From: Blautia sp.
GTDB taxonomy: Bacteria; Bacillota; Clostridia; Lachnospirales; Lachnospiraceae
Length of the DNA stretch: 64,000 nt
NCBI GenBank assembly: GCA_029257775.1
Contig: JARIAQ010000038.1
Coordinates: 1 to 64,000, forward strand
Direction: 5' to 3'
The translations under genes and the position numbers were made by a program. Numbering within the stretch: the first letter of the stretch is position 1; every line of letters starts with the position of its first letter. The notes under the pieces are model-generated. The model was not told the DNA's origin. It ran no database searches and worked only from the letters and a program-made list of their open reading frames with translations. Positions 35,582-45,259 of the stretch are shown here, one piece after another.

Positions 35582-36901
35582 ATGAAAAAAGTAGTAAAAT
35601 TTGGTGGAAGTTCTCTTGCCAGCGCAGAACAGTTTAAAAAAGTAGGAAAAATCATCGAGGCAGATGAAAGTAGAAGATATGTTGTGCCGTCTGCTCCCGG
35701 AAAACGGTTTTCAGAAGATACCAAGGTAACAGACTTACTATATGCATGTTATGAAGCGGCGAATGAAGAGGGAAAGTTTCAAACAATTTTAGAAGAAATT
35801 AAAGGTCGTTATCAAGAGATTATTGATGGATTGAAAATTTCTTTGTCTTTGGAAAAGGATTTTGAGGAAATAAAAGAAAATTTTAAAAATCAAATTGGTA
35901 GAGAGTATGCTGCATCCAGAGGAGAATACCTAAATGGGAAGATTATGGCAGCATATTTGGGATATGAATTTGTGGATCCTGCAGAGATGATTCGTTTTGA
36001 TGGAAATGGGCAATTTGATGGAGAAATCACAGAACTTTTAGTTGCCAGAAAATTAAATAACATAGAAAGAGCAGTAGTTCCAGGATTTTATGGTGCCAAG
36101 GAAAATGGAGAAATTAAAACATTTTCTAGAGGTGGTTCAGATATTACAGGCTCCATTCTTGCAGGTGCTTTAGATGTGGATCTTTATGAAAACTGGACTG
36201 ATGTTTCTGGGGTGATGGTTACAGATCCTAGAATTATACCAAACACAAAGTCTATTGATACGATTACTTACCGTGAGTTAAGGGAGCTTTCTTACATGGG
36301 AGCAACAGTTCTTCACGAAGATGCTATTTTCCCTGTAAGGAAAGCGGGAATTCCTATTAACATTAAAAATACGAATGCACCAGAAGAAGAGGGTACGATG
36401 ATTGTAGAAGATACCTGTAAAAAACCATTGTACACAATTACAGGTATTGCAGGAAAAAAAGGATTTTGTTCTTTGTTTATTGAGAAATCTATGATGAACG
36501 CGGAGATTGGATTCGGTAGAAAAGTATTGCAGGTATTAGAAGAACAGGGAATTTCTTTTGAACATATTCCATCAGGTATTGATACGATGACAGTATTTAT
36601 TCATCAAGATGAGTTTGCAGAAAAAGAACAGCAAGTAATTGCTGGTGTGCATAGGACAGTAAATCCTGATTATATGGAGTTAGAGTCAGATTTAGCTTTG
36701 ATTGCTGTAGTAGGTAGAGGAATGCGTTCCAATCGTGGTACTGCTGCGAGAATTTTTGCGGCTTTGGCTCATGCGAATGTTAATGTTAAGATGATTGATC
36801 AAGGCTCTAGTGAATTAAATATTATTGTTGGTGTGAAGAATGAGGATTTTGAAGTGGCAATTAAAGCACTTTATGATATTTTTGTAGAAACACAGATTTA
36901 G
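35582..36901 (+). CDS. lysC: Aspartate kinase
   Basis: Start ATG 35582 follows AGGGAGG and gives 439 residues. It catalyses the first step to lysine, threonine and methionine. KFGGSSLAS at the N-terminus, FSRGGSDITGS near 182 and TDPRIIPNTKSIDTITY near 214 define the kinase domain. Two ACT domains occupy the last ~130 residues and should bind an amino-acid feedback inhibitor. No homoserine dehydrogenase is fused. Confidence 0.92.
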   Translation: MKKVVKFGGSSLASAEQFKKVGKIIEADESRRYVVPSAPGKRFSEDTKVTDLLYACYEAANEEGKFQTILEEIKGRYQEIIDGLKISLSLEKDFEEIKENFKNQIGREYAASRGEYLNGKIMAAYLGYEFVDPAEMIRFDGNGQFDGEITELLVARKLNNIERAVVPGFYGAKENGEIKTFSRGGSDITGSILAGALDVDLYENWTDVSGVMVTDPRIIPNTKSIDTITYRELRELSYMGATVLHEDAIFPVRKAGIPINIKNTNAPEEEGTMIVEDTCKKPLYTITGIAGKKGFCSLFIEKSMMNAEIGFGRKVLQVLEEQGISFEHIPSGIDTMTVFIHQDEFAEKEQQVIAGVHRTVNPDYMELESDLALIAVVGRGMRSNRGTAARIFAALAHANVNVKMIDQGSSELNIIVGVKNEDFEVAIKALYDIFVETQI

Positions 36902-36910
36902 GGGGATTTT

Positions 36911-37852
36911 ATGAAAATAGTAATTATGGAACCATTGGGGGTAGAAAAAGAAAAACTTTTAGCAATTGCAAGAGAGCAACTTTCAAATGATGTGGAAATC
37001 GTTTCCTATGATACAAGAGTAACGGATACAGAAAGATTGATTGAACGTGGAAAAGATGCAGATGTTCTGGTGGTTGCCAATCTTCCTTTAAGTGAAGAGG
37101 TCATTGAAAGTTGTACAAAATTAAAACTCATATCTGTTGCTTTTACCGGAGTGGATCATATTCCTTTAGATTTCTGTAAGGAAAAAGGGATTTGTGTATG
37201 TAATTGTGCCGGATATTCTACTGCTGCAGTGGCAGATTTAGTATTTGGAATGTTAATTTCTTTGTATCGAAGACTTGCACAGTGTGATATGGCAGTAAGA
37301 AGTGAGGGGACAAAAGATGGATTAATAGGATTTGAATTAGAAGGTAAAAAATTTGGCATTATTGGTGCAGGAGCAATTGGGACAAGAGTGGCACAAATTG
37401 CAAAAGCTTTTGGATGCCAGGTATATGCTTATAGTAGGAGTCAAAAAGAGATAGAAGGAGTAAGCTTCGTGTCTTTAGAAGAACTTTTATCTATTTGTGA
37501 TATTGTTTCTCTGCACATACCATTAAAAAAAGATACAATACATTTCATTGATAAAGAGAAACTGGCATTGATGAAAAAAGGAGCAATTCTTATTAATACA
37601 GCAAGAGGTCCAGTAGTAGACAACGAAGCTTTGGCAGAGGCATTAAATGAAGAAAAAATTGCGGGAGCCTGCGTAGATGTATTTGAAAAAGAACCTCCTG
37701 TGGAAGCAGAACATCCGCTATTTCATGCAAAAAATACTTTACTAACACCTCACGTGGGATTTGCCACGAAAGAAGCCATGGTAAAGCGTGCTTATATTGT
37801 ATTTGAAAATATAAGAGCATGGGCGAAGGACAAACCACAAAATGTAATGTAA
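36911..37852 (+). CDS. D-2-hydroxyacid dehydrogenase
   Basis: The 313-residue NAD-dependent enzyme has a GxGxxG site (GIIGAGAIGTRVAQ near 148), the catalytic Arg in NTARGPVVD near 232, Glu in DVFEKEPP near 256 and His in TPHVGFATKEA near 284. It belongs to the glycerate/phosphoglycerate/D-lactate dehydrogenase group, and the exact substrate is uncertain. It follows lysC by 9 bp and is likely co-transcribed. Confidence 0.85.
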   Translation: MKIVIMEPLGVEKEKLLAIAREQLSNDVEIVSYDTRVTDTERLIERGKDADVLVVANLPLSEEVIESCTKLKLISVAFTGVDHIPLDFCKEKGICVCNCAGYSTAAVADLVFGMLISLYRRLAQCDMAVRSEGTKDGLIGFELEGKKFGIIGAGAIGTRVAQIAKAFGCQVYAYSRSQKEIEGVSFVSLEELLSICDIVSLHIPLKKDTIHFIDKEKLALMKKGAILINTARGPVVDNEALAEALNEEKIAGACVDVFEKEPPVEAEHPLFHAKNTLLTPHVGFATKEAMVKRAYIVFENIRAWAKDKPQNVM

Positions 37853-37856
37853 AGAA

Positions 37857-37890
37857 AAAACGATTTTCTCTTGACAGGGGAAGTCGTTTT
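37857..37890 (+). terminator. Terminator after the 2-hydroxyacid dehydrogenase gene
   Basis: AAAACGATTTTC pairs with GGAAGTCGTTTT (12 bp with two G-T pairs). The hairpin contains the -35 box of the next promoter, so the two signals overlap. Confidence 0.75.
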
Positions 37891-37929
37891 TATTATACTC
37901 TAAGTGTACTATGATACACAGTACACTTA
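37871..37929 (+). promoter_or_regulatory. Promoter and palindromic operator of the GntR-ABC operon
   Basis: TTGACA (37871-37876) and TATACT (37894-37899) have a 17-bp spacer. Directly downstream lies a perfect inverted repeat, TAAGTGTACT (37901-37910) and AGTACACTTA (37920-37929), 9 bp apart. It covers the transcription start and is the likely autoregulatory site of the YtrA-type repressor encoded next. Confidence 0.8.
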
Positions 37930-37967
37930 ATACAAATGAATGTGTATTAGGGAAAGGAGGAAAGAAC

Positions 37968-38339
37968 TTGATTGTTATTGACTACCAAAATCGAAAACCC
38001 ATATATGAGCAAATTGTAGAGCGTTTTCAGATGTTAATTCTTAAAGGTATTTTGGAACCGGATGCACAAATGCCTTCGGTAAGAAGTTTGGCTACGGAGT
38101 TATCCATTAATCCTAATACGATACAAAAAGCTTATTCTCTTTTAGAACAGCAAGGCTTTATCTACCCTGTAAAGGGAAGGGGAAATTTTGTTTCAGGAAA
38201 CCAAGCTTTGATAGAACAGCGAAAAAATAGTTTTTGGAAAAAATTGAAAACACTAATAAAGGAAGGAAAAGAATTTGGAATTTCTCAAGAAACATGTGTT
38301 GAAAAAATAGTAGAATTTTATGAGGAGGTTGAGGCATGA
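37968..38339 (+). CDS. GntR-family transcriptional regulator, YtrA type
   Basis: The TTG at 37968, 7 nt after AAAGGAGG, gives 123 residues starting with the family-typical IVIDYQNRKPIYEQIVERFQ. An upstream ATG at 37911 falls inside the operator and is rejected. The winged helix includes PSVRSLATELSINPNTIQKAY, and only a short dimerisation tail follows, as in YtrA. It overlaps the ABC ATPase gene by 4 nt and probably represses the operon until an effector, often a cell-wall antibiotic in this family, is present. Confidence 0.88.
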   Translation: MIVIDYQNRKPIYEQIVERFQMLILKGILEPDAQMPSVRSLATELSINPNTIQKAYSLLEQQGFIYPVKGRGNFVSGNQALIEQRKNSFWKKLKTLIKEGKEFGISQETCVEKIVEFYEEVEA

Positions 38340-39238
38340 TACAAACAGAAAAGTTATCGAAAGCTTTTGGCTCTTTACAAGCAGTTCATGAAGTAACCTT
38401 AAAGATTTCCGATAATTGTATTTTCGGATTGGCAGGAACAAACGGAGCTGGAAAGAGCACACTTTTGCGTATGTTATCAGGAATTTTAAAACAGGACAGT
38501 GGAAAGATTTTTATTGATAATAAGCCAGTATATGAAAATTTATCTGTGAAAGAAGAAATTTTCTTTTTGCCAGATGTGTCTTATTTTTTTCAAAATGCAA
38601 CTATGAAAGAAATGATGGATTATTATTCTATTTATTATAAAAAATATGATAGAAACCGTTGTCATAAGATAGCTTCTAATTTAGGATTGGATGAAAAAAG
38701 GAAAATCAGTACTTTTTCTAAGGGAATGAAGAGACAGGCTGCTTTGATTTTGGGAATATGTTCAGGGACAAAGTATCTGTTTTGTGATGAAACATTTGAT
38801 GGGTTAGATCCAGTAATGCGTCAAGCAGCGAAAAGTATTTTAGCTTATGAAGTATCAGAAAGAGAATTTACGCCTATTATTGCTTCACATAATCTTCGGG
38901 AGTTGGAAGATATTTGTGATCACGTAGGACTTTTACATCAAGGTGGAGTTTTGCTTTCTAAAGATGTAGAAGATATGAAACTGCATATTCATAAAGTGCA
39001 ATGTGTATTGTCTGATGAGCAGAATGAAAAAGAACTTTTAGAAGAACTGGAAGTTATGCAGTATGAGAAAAGGCTTTCTCTTTTAACGATGGTAGTTCGT
39101 GGTGAAAAAAAGGAGATTATGAAGAAGATTAACGATAGAAAGCCGTTATTTGCAGAAGCAATTCCATTAACTTTGGAAGAAATTTTTATCAGTGAAACGG
39201 AGGTGGCAGGATATGATATCAAAAAATTGTTTGTTTAA
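38336..39238 (+). CDS. ABC transporter ATP-binding protein
   Basis: The 300-residue protein has Walker A GTNGAGKST near 37, the signature SKGMKRQ near 130 and Walker B YLFCDETFDGLDP near 150. It couples ATP hydrolysis to the permease encoded next. The C-terminal ~80 residues are a regulatory extension. It overlaps the permease gene by 26 nt. Confidence 0.92.
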   Translation: MIQTEKLSKAFGSLQAVHEVTLKISDNCIFGLAGTNGAGKSTLLRMLSGILKQDSGKIFIDNKPVYENLSVKEEIFFLPDVSYFFQNATMKEMMDYYSIYYKKYDRNRCHKIASNLGLDEKRKISTFSKGMKRQAALILGICSGTKYLFCDETFDGLDPVMRQAAKSILAYEVSEREFTPIIASHNLRELEDICDHVGLLHQGGVLLSKDVEDMKLHIHKVQCVLSDEQNEKELLEELEVMQYEKRLSLLTMVVRGEKKEIMKKINDRKPLFAEAIPLTLEEIFISETEVAGYDIKKLFV

Positions 39239-41297
39239 AAGCGTAAAAGAAAATATACGAAGAAATATCTATTTACTCATTTTGATAACTTTGGGATTTA
39301 TTGTGGTATTTCCTTTAAGAACTATTATGATTTTAGATCGGGCGCAGGCAAACCAGTATATTGAAGGGGAAATTATGCCGGTACAGGCAAAATTTTTGGA
39401 CTGTATAGGGTTGGAAAATACAACTGCAATGATTTTTATTGGAATGATTGCCGTATTACTAGGGGTTATGGGATTTTTCTATTTATATTCTAGTGAAAAA
39501 ACAGATTTTTATCATAGTCTTCCATTGAAAAGGGAAGAACTTTTTATTATCTCTTTTGTAAGTGGACTTTTGATATTTTTGCTTCCCTATTTACTTTCGG
39601 TAGGTGTTACCTACTTAATTGGTATTGTGTACCATGGAGTCAGTGCGGCGAGTGCTATGTATACATTTGTAGCAATTGGTATGAATATTTTACTCTTTCT
39701 TGAATGTTATGTTTTTGCTATTTTAGCTGTGTTGTTAACTGGAAATTTGTTTACAGGTGTCCTTGCTTTCCTTGGTTTTATGTCTTATGGATGGATTGTG
39801 TATACAACATACTCTTATATGAATGAAAGTTTTTTTGATACATTAGCCTCTTTTCATATGCCTAAAATAGTAAATTATCTCAGTCCCATTATTGCGCATA
39901 TTTATGCTACGGATCAGAAAACTTCTTTAAGAGGATATATTCTTTATGCAGTAGTTTTAATCGTATTAGTTTTGAGTGCAAATATTTGTATTTACAAAGT
40001 GCGCCCATCAGAAAGCTTTCATAAATCCATAGCTTTTCAAAAGATTCAGCCGGTGATTAAGATTTTTGTAGTGTTGCCGATTTCGCTTATGGTATCTTTA
40101 TTTTTCTGTTCTGGCATGAAACATGAGTTTATATGGTTAATAATATCAGTTCTGATCCTTTCCTTTGTGTTGTCCTGTATTTTGGAATTTTTATTTACAA
40201 TGGATTTACACAAATGCATTGTACCAAACAAATCTACAGGTGTAATTTTAGTCCTTTTAGCAATTATTCTTGTGGGATATAGAGTAGATATTTTTAAAGT
40301 GGATTCTTATTTGCCAGATAAAGAAAAGATAGAAACTATGTCCATATATTTGCCTAGCGTTAATGATAAAATGAATTATCCATCGGGTTATGATCTACAG
40401 GTGGAAAAGCAAATGGAGAAAACTCAGATAAAAGATTTTGATGCAGTGTATGAACTGGCAAAGTTGGGGGTAGATTATTCTCAGCATAAGGGTTCTGAAA
40501 AAAATCATTTAAGGGTTTGGGATGGTCGTATAGCAAAGGATAACATGACGACTTCAGATGAGAATGTTATGGTTTCGTTATATATTGGATATTCTTTAAA
40601 GAATGGAAGAACAGTATATCGAGTTTATTATGTTCCGGAGACAGAAGAACTTTTATCGTTAGTTTCAGATATTTATGATAATTGGGATTACAAAGAAGCT
40701 TTGCTTCCTACCAGTTATTTATCAGAAAAAGATGTGGAATATTTTTATGTACGCGATTTAAAAGGCGAAAGAATGCAAATCAATGCTTCGAAAGATACAC
40801 TAGAAAATATCTATAAAACCTATAAAGGAGAATTAGAAAGTTTGACTTTTACTCAAAGTAGAACAGACCGAATTTTAGGGTACTTAAACGTAGAAGAGAA
40901 GATAAAAGGTGTATATGATGAGCAAAAGAGTCAATATAACATGGAGATAGATTTACCGGTTTATGAGAATTTTTCAAAGACTAGAGAACTTTTGGAAAAT
41001 GCTGGACAGCCTTTGAATGAACTTTCTTCAGAAGAAATTTTAGATATTACTATTCATGTTCCAAATAATACGGATGGAGAGTATAAAGAAAAAGTAATTG
41101 AAGATAAAAATGAAATTGAAAAAATTCTTTCAAATCTTACATATGAAAATGGACATTATAGTCTTGGAAGTGAAATAAACTATCAAGTGAATCTAAATAT
41201 ATTCTTTGAGGATAGAAATATTCCAGAGCAGTCAAGCTTGTATTTGATGGAAGGTAAGGTTCTAGATGACCTTTTAAAAAAGATGAATATTGACTAA
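39213..41297 (+). CDS. ABC transporter permease with large C-terminal domain
   Basis: Start ATG 39213 follows GGAGGTGG, giving 694 residues. The first ~360 contain at least six to eight hydrophobic segments (for example LLILITLGFIVVFPL and LLIFLLPYLLSVGVTYLI). The last ~320 are charged and soluble, probably extracytoplasmic. With the GntR and ATPase genes this forms a typical YtrA-controlled exporter or stress-response unit. Substrate unknown. Confidence 0.8.
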   Translation: MISKNCLFKSVKENIRRNIYLLILITLGFIVVFPLRTIMILDRAQANQYIEGEIMPVQAKFLDCIGLENTTAMIFIGMIAVLLGVMGFFYLYSSEKTDFYHSLPLKREELFIISFVSGLLIFLLPYLLSVGVTYLIGIVYHGVSAASAMYTFVAIGMNILLFLECYVFAILAVLLTGNLFTGVLAFLGFMSYGWIVYTTYSYMNESFFDTLASFHMPKIVNYLSPIIAHIYATDQKTSLRGYILYAVVLIVLVLSANICIYKVRPSESFHKSIAFQKIQPVIKIFVVLPISLMVSLFFCSGMKHEFIWLIISVLILSFVLSCILEFLFTMDLHKCIVPNKSTGVILVLLAIILVGYRVDIFKVDSYLPDKEKIETMSIYLPSVNDKMNYPSGYDLQVEKQMEKTQIKDFDAVYELAKLGVDYSQHKGSEKNHLRVWDGRIAKDNMTTSDENVMVSLYIGYSLKNGRTVYRVYYVPETEELLSLVSDIYDNWDYKEALLPTSYLSEKDVEYFYVRDLKGERMQINASKDTLENIYKTYKGELESLTFTQSRTDRILGYLNVEEKIKGVYDEQKSQYNMEIDLPVYENFSKTRELLENAGQPLNELSSEEILDITIHVPNNTDGEYKEKVIEDKNEIEKILSNLTYENGHYSLGSEINYQVNLNIFFEDRNIPEQSSLYLMEGKVLDDLLKKMNID

Positions 41298-41312
41298 CTG
41301 TTTGAATAAAGG

Positions 41313-41346
41313 AAAAGGTGCTGTGATTTTCATAGTACCTTTTTTG
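41313..41346 (+). terminator. Terminator after the ABC operon
   Basis: AAGGTGCTGTGA pairs with TCATAGTACCTT over a short T loop, followed by TTTTT. Confidence 0.85.
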
Positions 41347-41381
41347 CATAGGATAAAAGCAGATTATGAAGAGCCTCGCCA

Positions 41382-41411
41382 TTGACAAGTAAGAGAAAAT
41401 AAGAGTACAAT
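41382..41411 (+). promoter_or_regulatory. Promoter of the ArsR-type regulator gene
   Basis: TTGACA (41382-41387) and TACAAT (41406-41411) with an 18-bp spacer. Confidence 0.7.
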
Positions 41412-41447
41412 AGAATTAAAATTTATGAAAAATCGGGAGTAAGGAAA

Positions 41448-42359
41448 ATGAGCAGACAATTGAACTTAGAGGATGAAAAAGAACTGATAGCACTGGGAAA
41501 AGCCCTTTCTTCTGAGACTAGAATCTGTATTTTGGAGCTTCTGCAAAAGGAATCTCTTTGTGTGAATGAAATAGCTGAAATATTGGAAATCCCTCCGTCT
41601 TCAGCAGCTTTGCATGTACGTGTGCTCCAAGAGGCAAATTTGATTCGCACAGAATTAAAGCCAGGTATTCGAGGTTCTATGAAGCTTTGTATTCTTCAAG
41701 AAACAAGTATTTTGTTGCATTTACAAAAAAAGAAAACCAAGAAAAGAGAAGAAATTATTTCTATGCCAGTAGGGAATTATGTGGATTACAAAATTACACC
41801 TACTTGTGGAATGGTAAATGAGGAAGAATATATTGACGGAGAGGATGAACCAAGATGTTTTTATGACCCCAGACGTACTACGGCAAAGCTGGTATGGTTT
41901 TCTTCCGGTTACCTAGAATATCGTTTTCCCAATGCGGGATTACAAAGAGAGGACGCAAAAGGATTGGAATTTTCTGCTGAATTATGCTCGGAGACAGCGG
42001 ATTATAATTTAGACTGTCCTTCAGATATTACTCTGTGGATTAATGGGATAGAGGCAGGAACATGGACTTGTCCCTCAGATTTTGGAGGAAGACGAGGAAA
42101 ATTAAATCCCGACTGGTGGGAAGATAAAAACACTCAATATGGAAATTTAAAAATTTGGTACATTGATGAAACAGGTACATATTTAGATGGGAATTTAATT
42201 AGTAATACCAAGATAGAGGAGTATTCTTTGGCAGCAGGCGATTATATTTCTGTGAAAATTGGAATTAAAGAGGATGCTTCTTATGTGGGAGGGGTAAATA
42301 TTTTTGGAAATTGTTTTGGGGATTACCCTCAAGACTTGGTGATGAAATTAAAATATTAG
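41448..42359 (+). CDS. ArsR-family regulator with a C-terminal carbohydrate-binding-like domain
   Basis: The 303-residue protein has an N-terminal winged helix (LGKALSSETRICILELLQ, SSAALHVRVLQEANLI; residues ~15-75). A ~200-residue C-terminal domain follows, rich in Trp, Tyr and Gly (LVWFSSGYLEYRFP, DITLWINGIEAGTW, NPDWWEDKNTQYG). No metal-binding Cys cluster typical of ArsR metal sensors is seen. The location just upstream of galK suggests it senses a sugar and controls sugar genes, but that is inference. Confidence 0.78.
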   Translation: MSRQLNLEDEKELIALGKALSSETRICILELLQKESLCVNEIAEILEIPPSSAALHVRVLQEANLIRTELKPGIRGSMKLCILQETSILLHLQKKKTKKREEIISMPVGNYVDYKITPTCGMVNEEEYIDGEDEPRCFYDPRRTTAKLVWFSSGYLEYRFPNAGLQREDAKGLEFSAELCSETADYNLDCPSDITLWINGIEAGTWTCPSDFGGRRGKLNPDWWEDKNTQYGNLKIWYIDETGTYLDGNLISNTKIEEYSLAAGDYISVKIGIKEDASYVGGVNIFGNCFGDYPQDLVMKLKY

Positions 42360-42370
42360 ACAAAAAGGTC

Positions 42371-42398
42371 TTTACAAGGGAAATAGATATGCTATAAT
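42371..42398 (+). promoter_or_regulatory. Promoter of galKT
   Basis: TTTACA (42371-42376) and TATAAT (42393-42398) with a 16-bp spacer, 80 bp before galK. Confidence 0.7.
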
Positions 42399-42478
42399 TT
42401 GCTTATAAACAAAAAATATAAAATAAAACATAAAAAATGTTTTTAACAATAAGAAAATGCAGAGAGTGGGAGGTAAAG

Positions 42479-43648
42479 ATGGAGAAAAAACTATTGGAAA
42501 AGTTTTGCGAACTTTACGGGGCTGGGGGAGATATTCGAAGTTATTTCTCTCCAGGACGTGTAAATCTTATTGGAGAGCACACAGATTATAATGGAGGACA
42601 TGTTTTTCCATGTGCACTGACGATTGGAACTTATGCAGTAGTAAGAAAAAGAAAAGATAGAAAAATACGTCTGTATTCAGAAAATTTTAATCGTTTAGGT
42701 GTTTTTGAAACAAGCTTAGATGATTTAGTCTATAAAGAAGAAGCTAATTGGACAAATTATCCCAAAGGTGTGATTTGGACTTTTAAAGAAAATGGATATG
42801 AAGCAGATACAGGTTTTGACATGGTTATGTACGGAAATATTCCAAATGGTTCAGGTCTGTCATCCTCTGCCTCTGTAGAGCTTTTAACGGGTGTAATTTT
42901 AGTAGATCTGTTTGGGTTTAAAGAACTTTCCATGATTGATTTAGCCTTGTATGGACAGTACGCAGAAAATAAATTCAATGGCATGAACTGTGGAATTATG
43001 GATCAATTTGCCATTGCTATGGGAAAGGAAAATCATGCAATTTTCTTAGATACAGGAAATTTGCATTATGAGTATGCGCCCATTCAAATGGAAGGGGCAA
43101 AAATTGTAATTGCAGCTAGTAATAAGAAGAGAAGACTTACAGACTCAAAGTATAATGAAAGACGTGCAGAGTGCGAAGAAGCACTGGCAGATATTCAAAA
43201 GTATGAAAATATTCAGGCGCTGGGAGATTTAACAGAAGAAAAATTTGAAGAAGTGAAAGGATTTATTGTAAATCCTATCTGCTGTAAGAGAGCAAAACAT
43301 GCAGTATATGAGAATCAGAGAACAATTCAGGCGGTAAAAGCTTTAAAAGAAAATAATTTGGAAACGTTTGGGAAACTGATGAATGAATCTCATATATCCC
43401 TTCGAGATGATTATGAAGTAACAGGAAAAGAACTGGACGCTCTTGTTGAGGCGGCTTGGGAACAGGATGGAGTAATTGGATCTCGTATGACAGGTGCCGG
43501 ATTTGGGGGTTGTACCGTCAGCATTGTGAAAGAAGACAAAATTGATGCTTTTATTCAGAATGTAGGGGAAATTTATAAAAGAGAAATTGGATATGCAGCA
43601 GATTTTTATGTAGTAGAAATTGGCGATGGTGCTAGAAGAATTCAGTAG
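42479..43648 (+). CDS. galK: Galactokinase
   Basis: Start ATG 42479 follows GGGAGG, giving 389 residues; an upstream ATG at 42437 has no RBS. The galactokinase signature GRVNLIGEHTDYNGG lies near 25, the GHMP ATP motif PNGSGLSSSASVE near 123 and GAGFGGCTVS near 343. It phosphorylates galactose in the Leloir pathway. The uridylyltransferase gene follows 17 bp later. Confidence 0.95.
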   Translation: MEKKLLEKFCELYGAGGDIRSYFSPGRVNLIGEHTDYNGGHVFPCALTIGTYAVVRKRKDRKIRLYSENFNRLGVFETSLDDLVYKEEANWTNYPKGVIWTFKENGYEADTGFDMVMYGNIPNGSGLSSSASVELLTGVILVDLFGFKELSMIDLALYGQYAENKFNGMNCGIMDQFAIAMGKENHAIFLDTGNLHYEYAPIQMEGAKIVIAASNKKRRLTDSKYNERRAECEEALADIQKYENIQALGDLTEEKFEEVKGFIVNPICCKRAKHAVYENQRTIQAVKALKENNLETFGKLMNESHISLRDDYEVTGKELDALVEAAWEQDGVIGSRMTGAGFGGCTVSIVKEDKIDAFIQNVGEIYKREIGYAADFYVVEIGDGARRIQ

Positions 43649-43665
43649 ATGAGAAAGGTGAAAAA

Positions 43666-45153
43666 ATGTTAAACAAAGACATCAGAGATTTAGTACAATA
43701 TGGTATGGAGGCAGGACTGGTACCTGCGTGTGAAAAAAATTATACAATTAATTTATTACTTGATTTATTTCACGAAGATGATTATGAAGAATCAACAGAA
43801 ATGTATAATACAGATTTGGAAGAAATTTTAAAAAATCTTCTGGATGAGGCAGTGAGAAGAGGGATTATTGAAGACAGTATTGGTTATAGAGATTTATTTG
43901 ACACAAAGATTATGAACTGTCTAATGCCACGTCCTTCTCAGGTACAGGAAAAGTTTTGGAAAGAATATGAAAAAAGTCCAGAAAAAGCTACCGATTATTT
44001 TTATAAATTAAGTCAGGATAGTGATTACATTCGTCGTTATCGTATAAAAAAAGATCAGAAATGGACAGTGGAGAGCCCGTATGGAACTATTGATATTACC
44101 ATCAATCTTTCCAAACCAGAAAAAGACCCCAAAGCCATTGCAGCAGCAAAAAATGCGAAAGCGAGTACTTATCCAAAATGTCAGCTTTGTGTAGAAAACG
44201 AAGGTTATGCAGGAAGATTGAATCATCCGGCAAGAGAAAACCACAGAATTATCCCAATTACAATTAATGACAGCCAGTGGGGATTTCAGTATTCTCCGTA
44301 TGTTTATTATAATGAACATTGCATTGTATTTAATGGACAGCATGTACCAATGAAAATTGAGAGAAATACATTTATTAAATTATTTGATTTTATTAAACTG
44401 TTTCCTCATTATTTCCTTGGATCTAACGCAGATCTTCCGATTGTAGGTGGTTCTATTTTAAGTCATGATCACTTCCAGGGTGGGCATTATACTTTTGCAA
44501 TGGCAAAAGCACCAATGGAAGAAATTGTAACCATACCGGGATATGAAGATGTGGAAAGTGGAATTGTAAAATGGCCGTTATCCGTTCTTAGAATTCGAAG
44601 TAAAGACGAAAAACGTTTGATTGATTTAGCAAGCCATGTTTTAGAAGTGTGGAGAGGATATACAGACGAAGCTGCGTTTGTATTTGCAGAAACCAATGGT
44701 GAGCCGCATAATACAATAACACCAATTGCCAGAAAAAATGGTGATATGTATGAATTAGATTTAACATTGAGAAATAATATTACAACAGAAGAACATCCAT
44801 TAGGGTTGTATCATCCTCATGCACAGTACCATAATATTAAAAAAGAAAATATTGGTTTAATTGAGGTTATGGGATTGGCAGTACTTCCTGCACGTTTAAA
44901 AGAGGAACTGGAACTTTTGGCATCTTATCTTGTAGAAGGTAAAAATCCTGCAGAAAATGAAATGCTGGAAAAACATGCAGCTTGGGTGTCAGAGTTTACA
45001 CCGAAATATGAAAATATTACAAAAGAAAATGTAATGAGTATTCTTCATGAAGAAGTAGGACAGGTATTTGTTCATGTGCTAGAAGATGCTGGTGTATACA
45101 AATGTACAGAAGAAGGAAGAGAAGCATTTAAACGTTTCTTGTCTACATTATAA
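43666..45153 (+). CDS. galT: UTP-hexose-1-phosphate / UDP-glucose-hexose-1-phosphate uridylyltransferase
   Basis: The 495-residue enzyme is of the long Firmicutes type rather than the 350-residue E. coli type. It has HPARENHRIIPI near 186, SHDHFQGGHYTFAM near 266 and LYHPHAQYHNIKKENIGLIE near 383-402. It exchanges galactose 1-phosphate with UDP-glucose, completing galK's pathway. galE is not in the window. Confidence 0.93.
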   Translation: MLNKDIRDLVQYGMEAGLVPACEKNYTINLLLDLFHEDDYEESTEMYNTDLEEILKNLLDEAVRRGIIEDSIGYRDLFDTKIMNCLMPRPSQVQEKFWKEYEKSPEKATDYFYKLSQDSDYIRRYRIKKDQKWTVESPYGTIDITINLSKPEKDPKAIAAAKNAKASTYPKCQLCVENEGYAGRLNHPARENHRIIPITINDSQWGFQYSPYVYYNEHCIVFNGQHVPMKIERNTFIKLFDFIKLFPHYFLGSNADLPIVGGSILSHDHFQGGHYTFAMAKAPMEEIVTIPGYEDVESGIVKWPLSVLRIRSKDEKRLIDLASHVLEVWRGYTDEAAFVFAETNGEPHNTITPIARKNGDMYELDLTLRNNITTEEHPLGLYHPHAQYHNIKKENIGLIEVMGLAVLPARLKEELELLASYLVEGKNPAENEMLEKHAAWVSEFTPKYENITKENVMSILHEEVGQVFVHVLEDAGVYKCTEEGREAFKRFLSTL

Positions 45154-45164
45154 AAAAAGAGCAG

Positions 45165-45190
45165 AAAAGATAGGCGTGCCTGTCTTTTTT
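45165..45190 (+). terminator. Terminator after galT
   Basis: AAGATAGGC pairs with GCCTGTCTT, followed by a T run. A TATAAT box (45204-45209) for polA lies directly downstream. Confidence 0.7.
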
Positions 45191-45259
45191 GCTTTTTTTG
45201 TGATATAATAACTGCACAATATGCAAATCAAGCTGATAAAAAATATGAAGGAGAATTCA

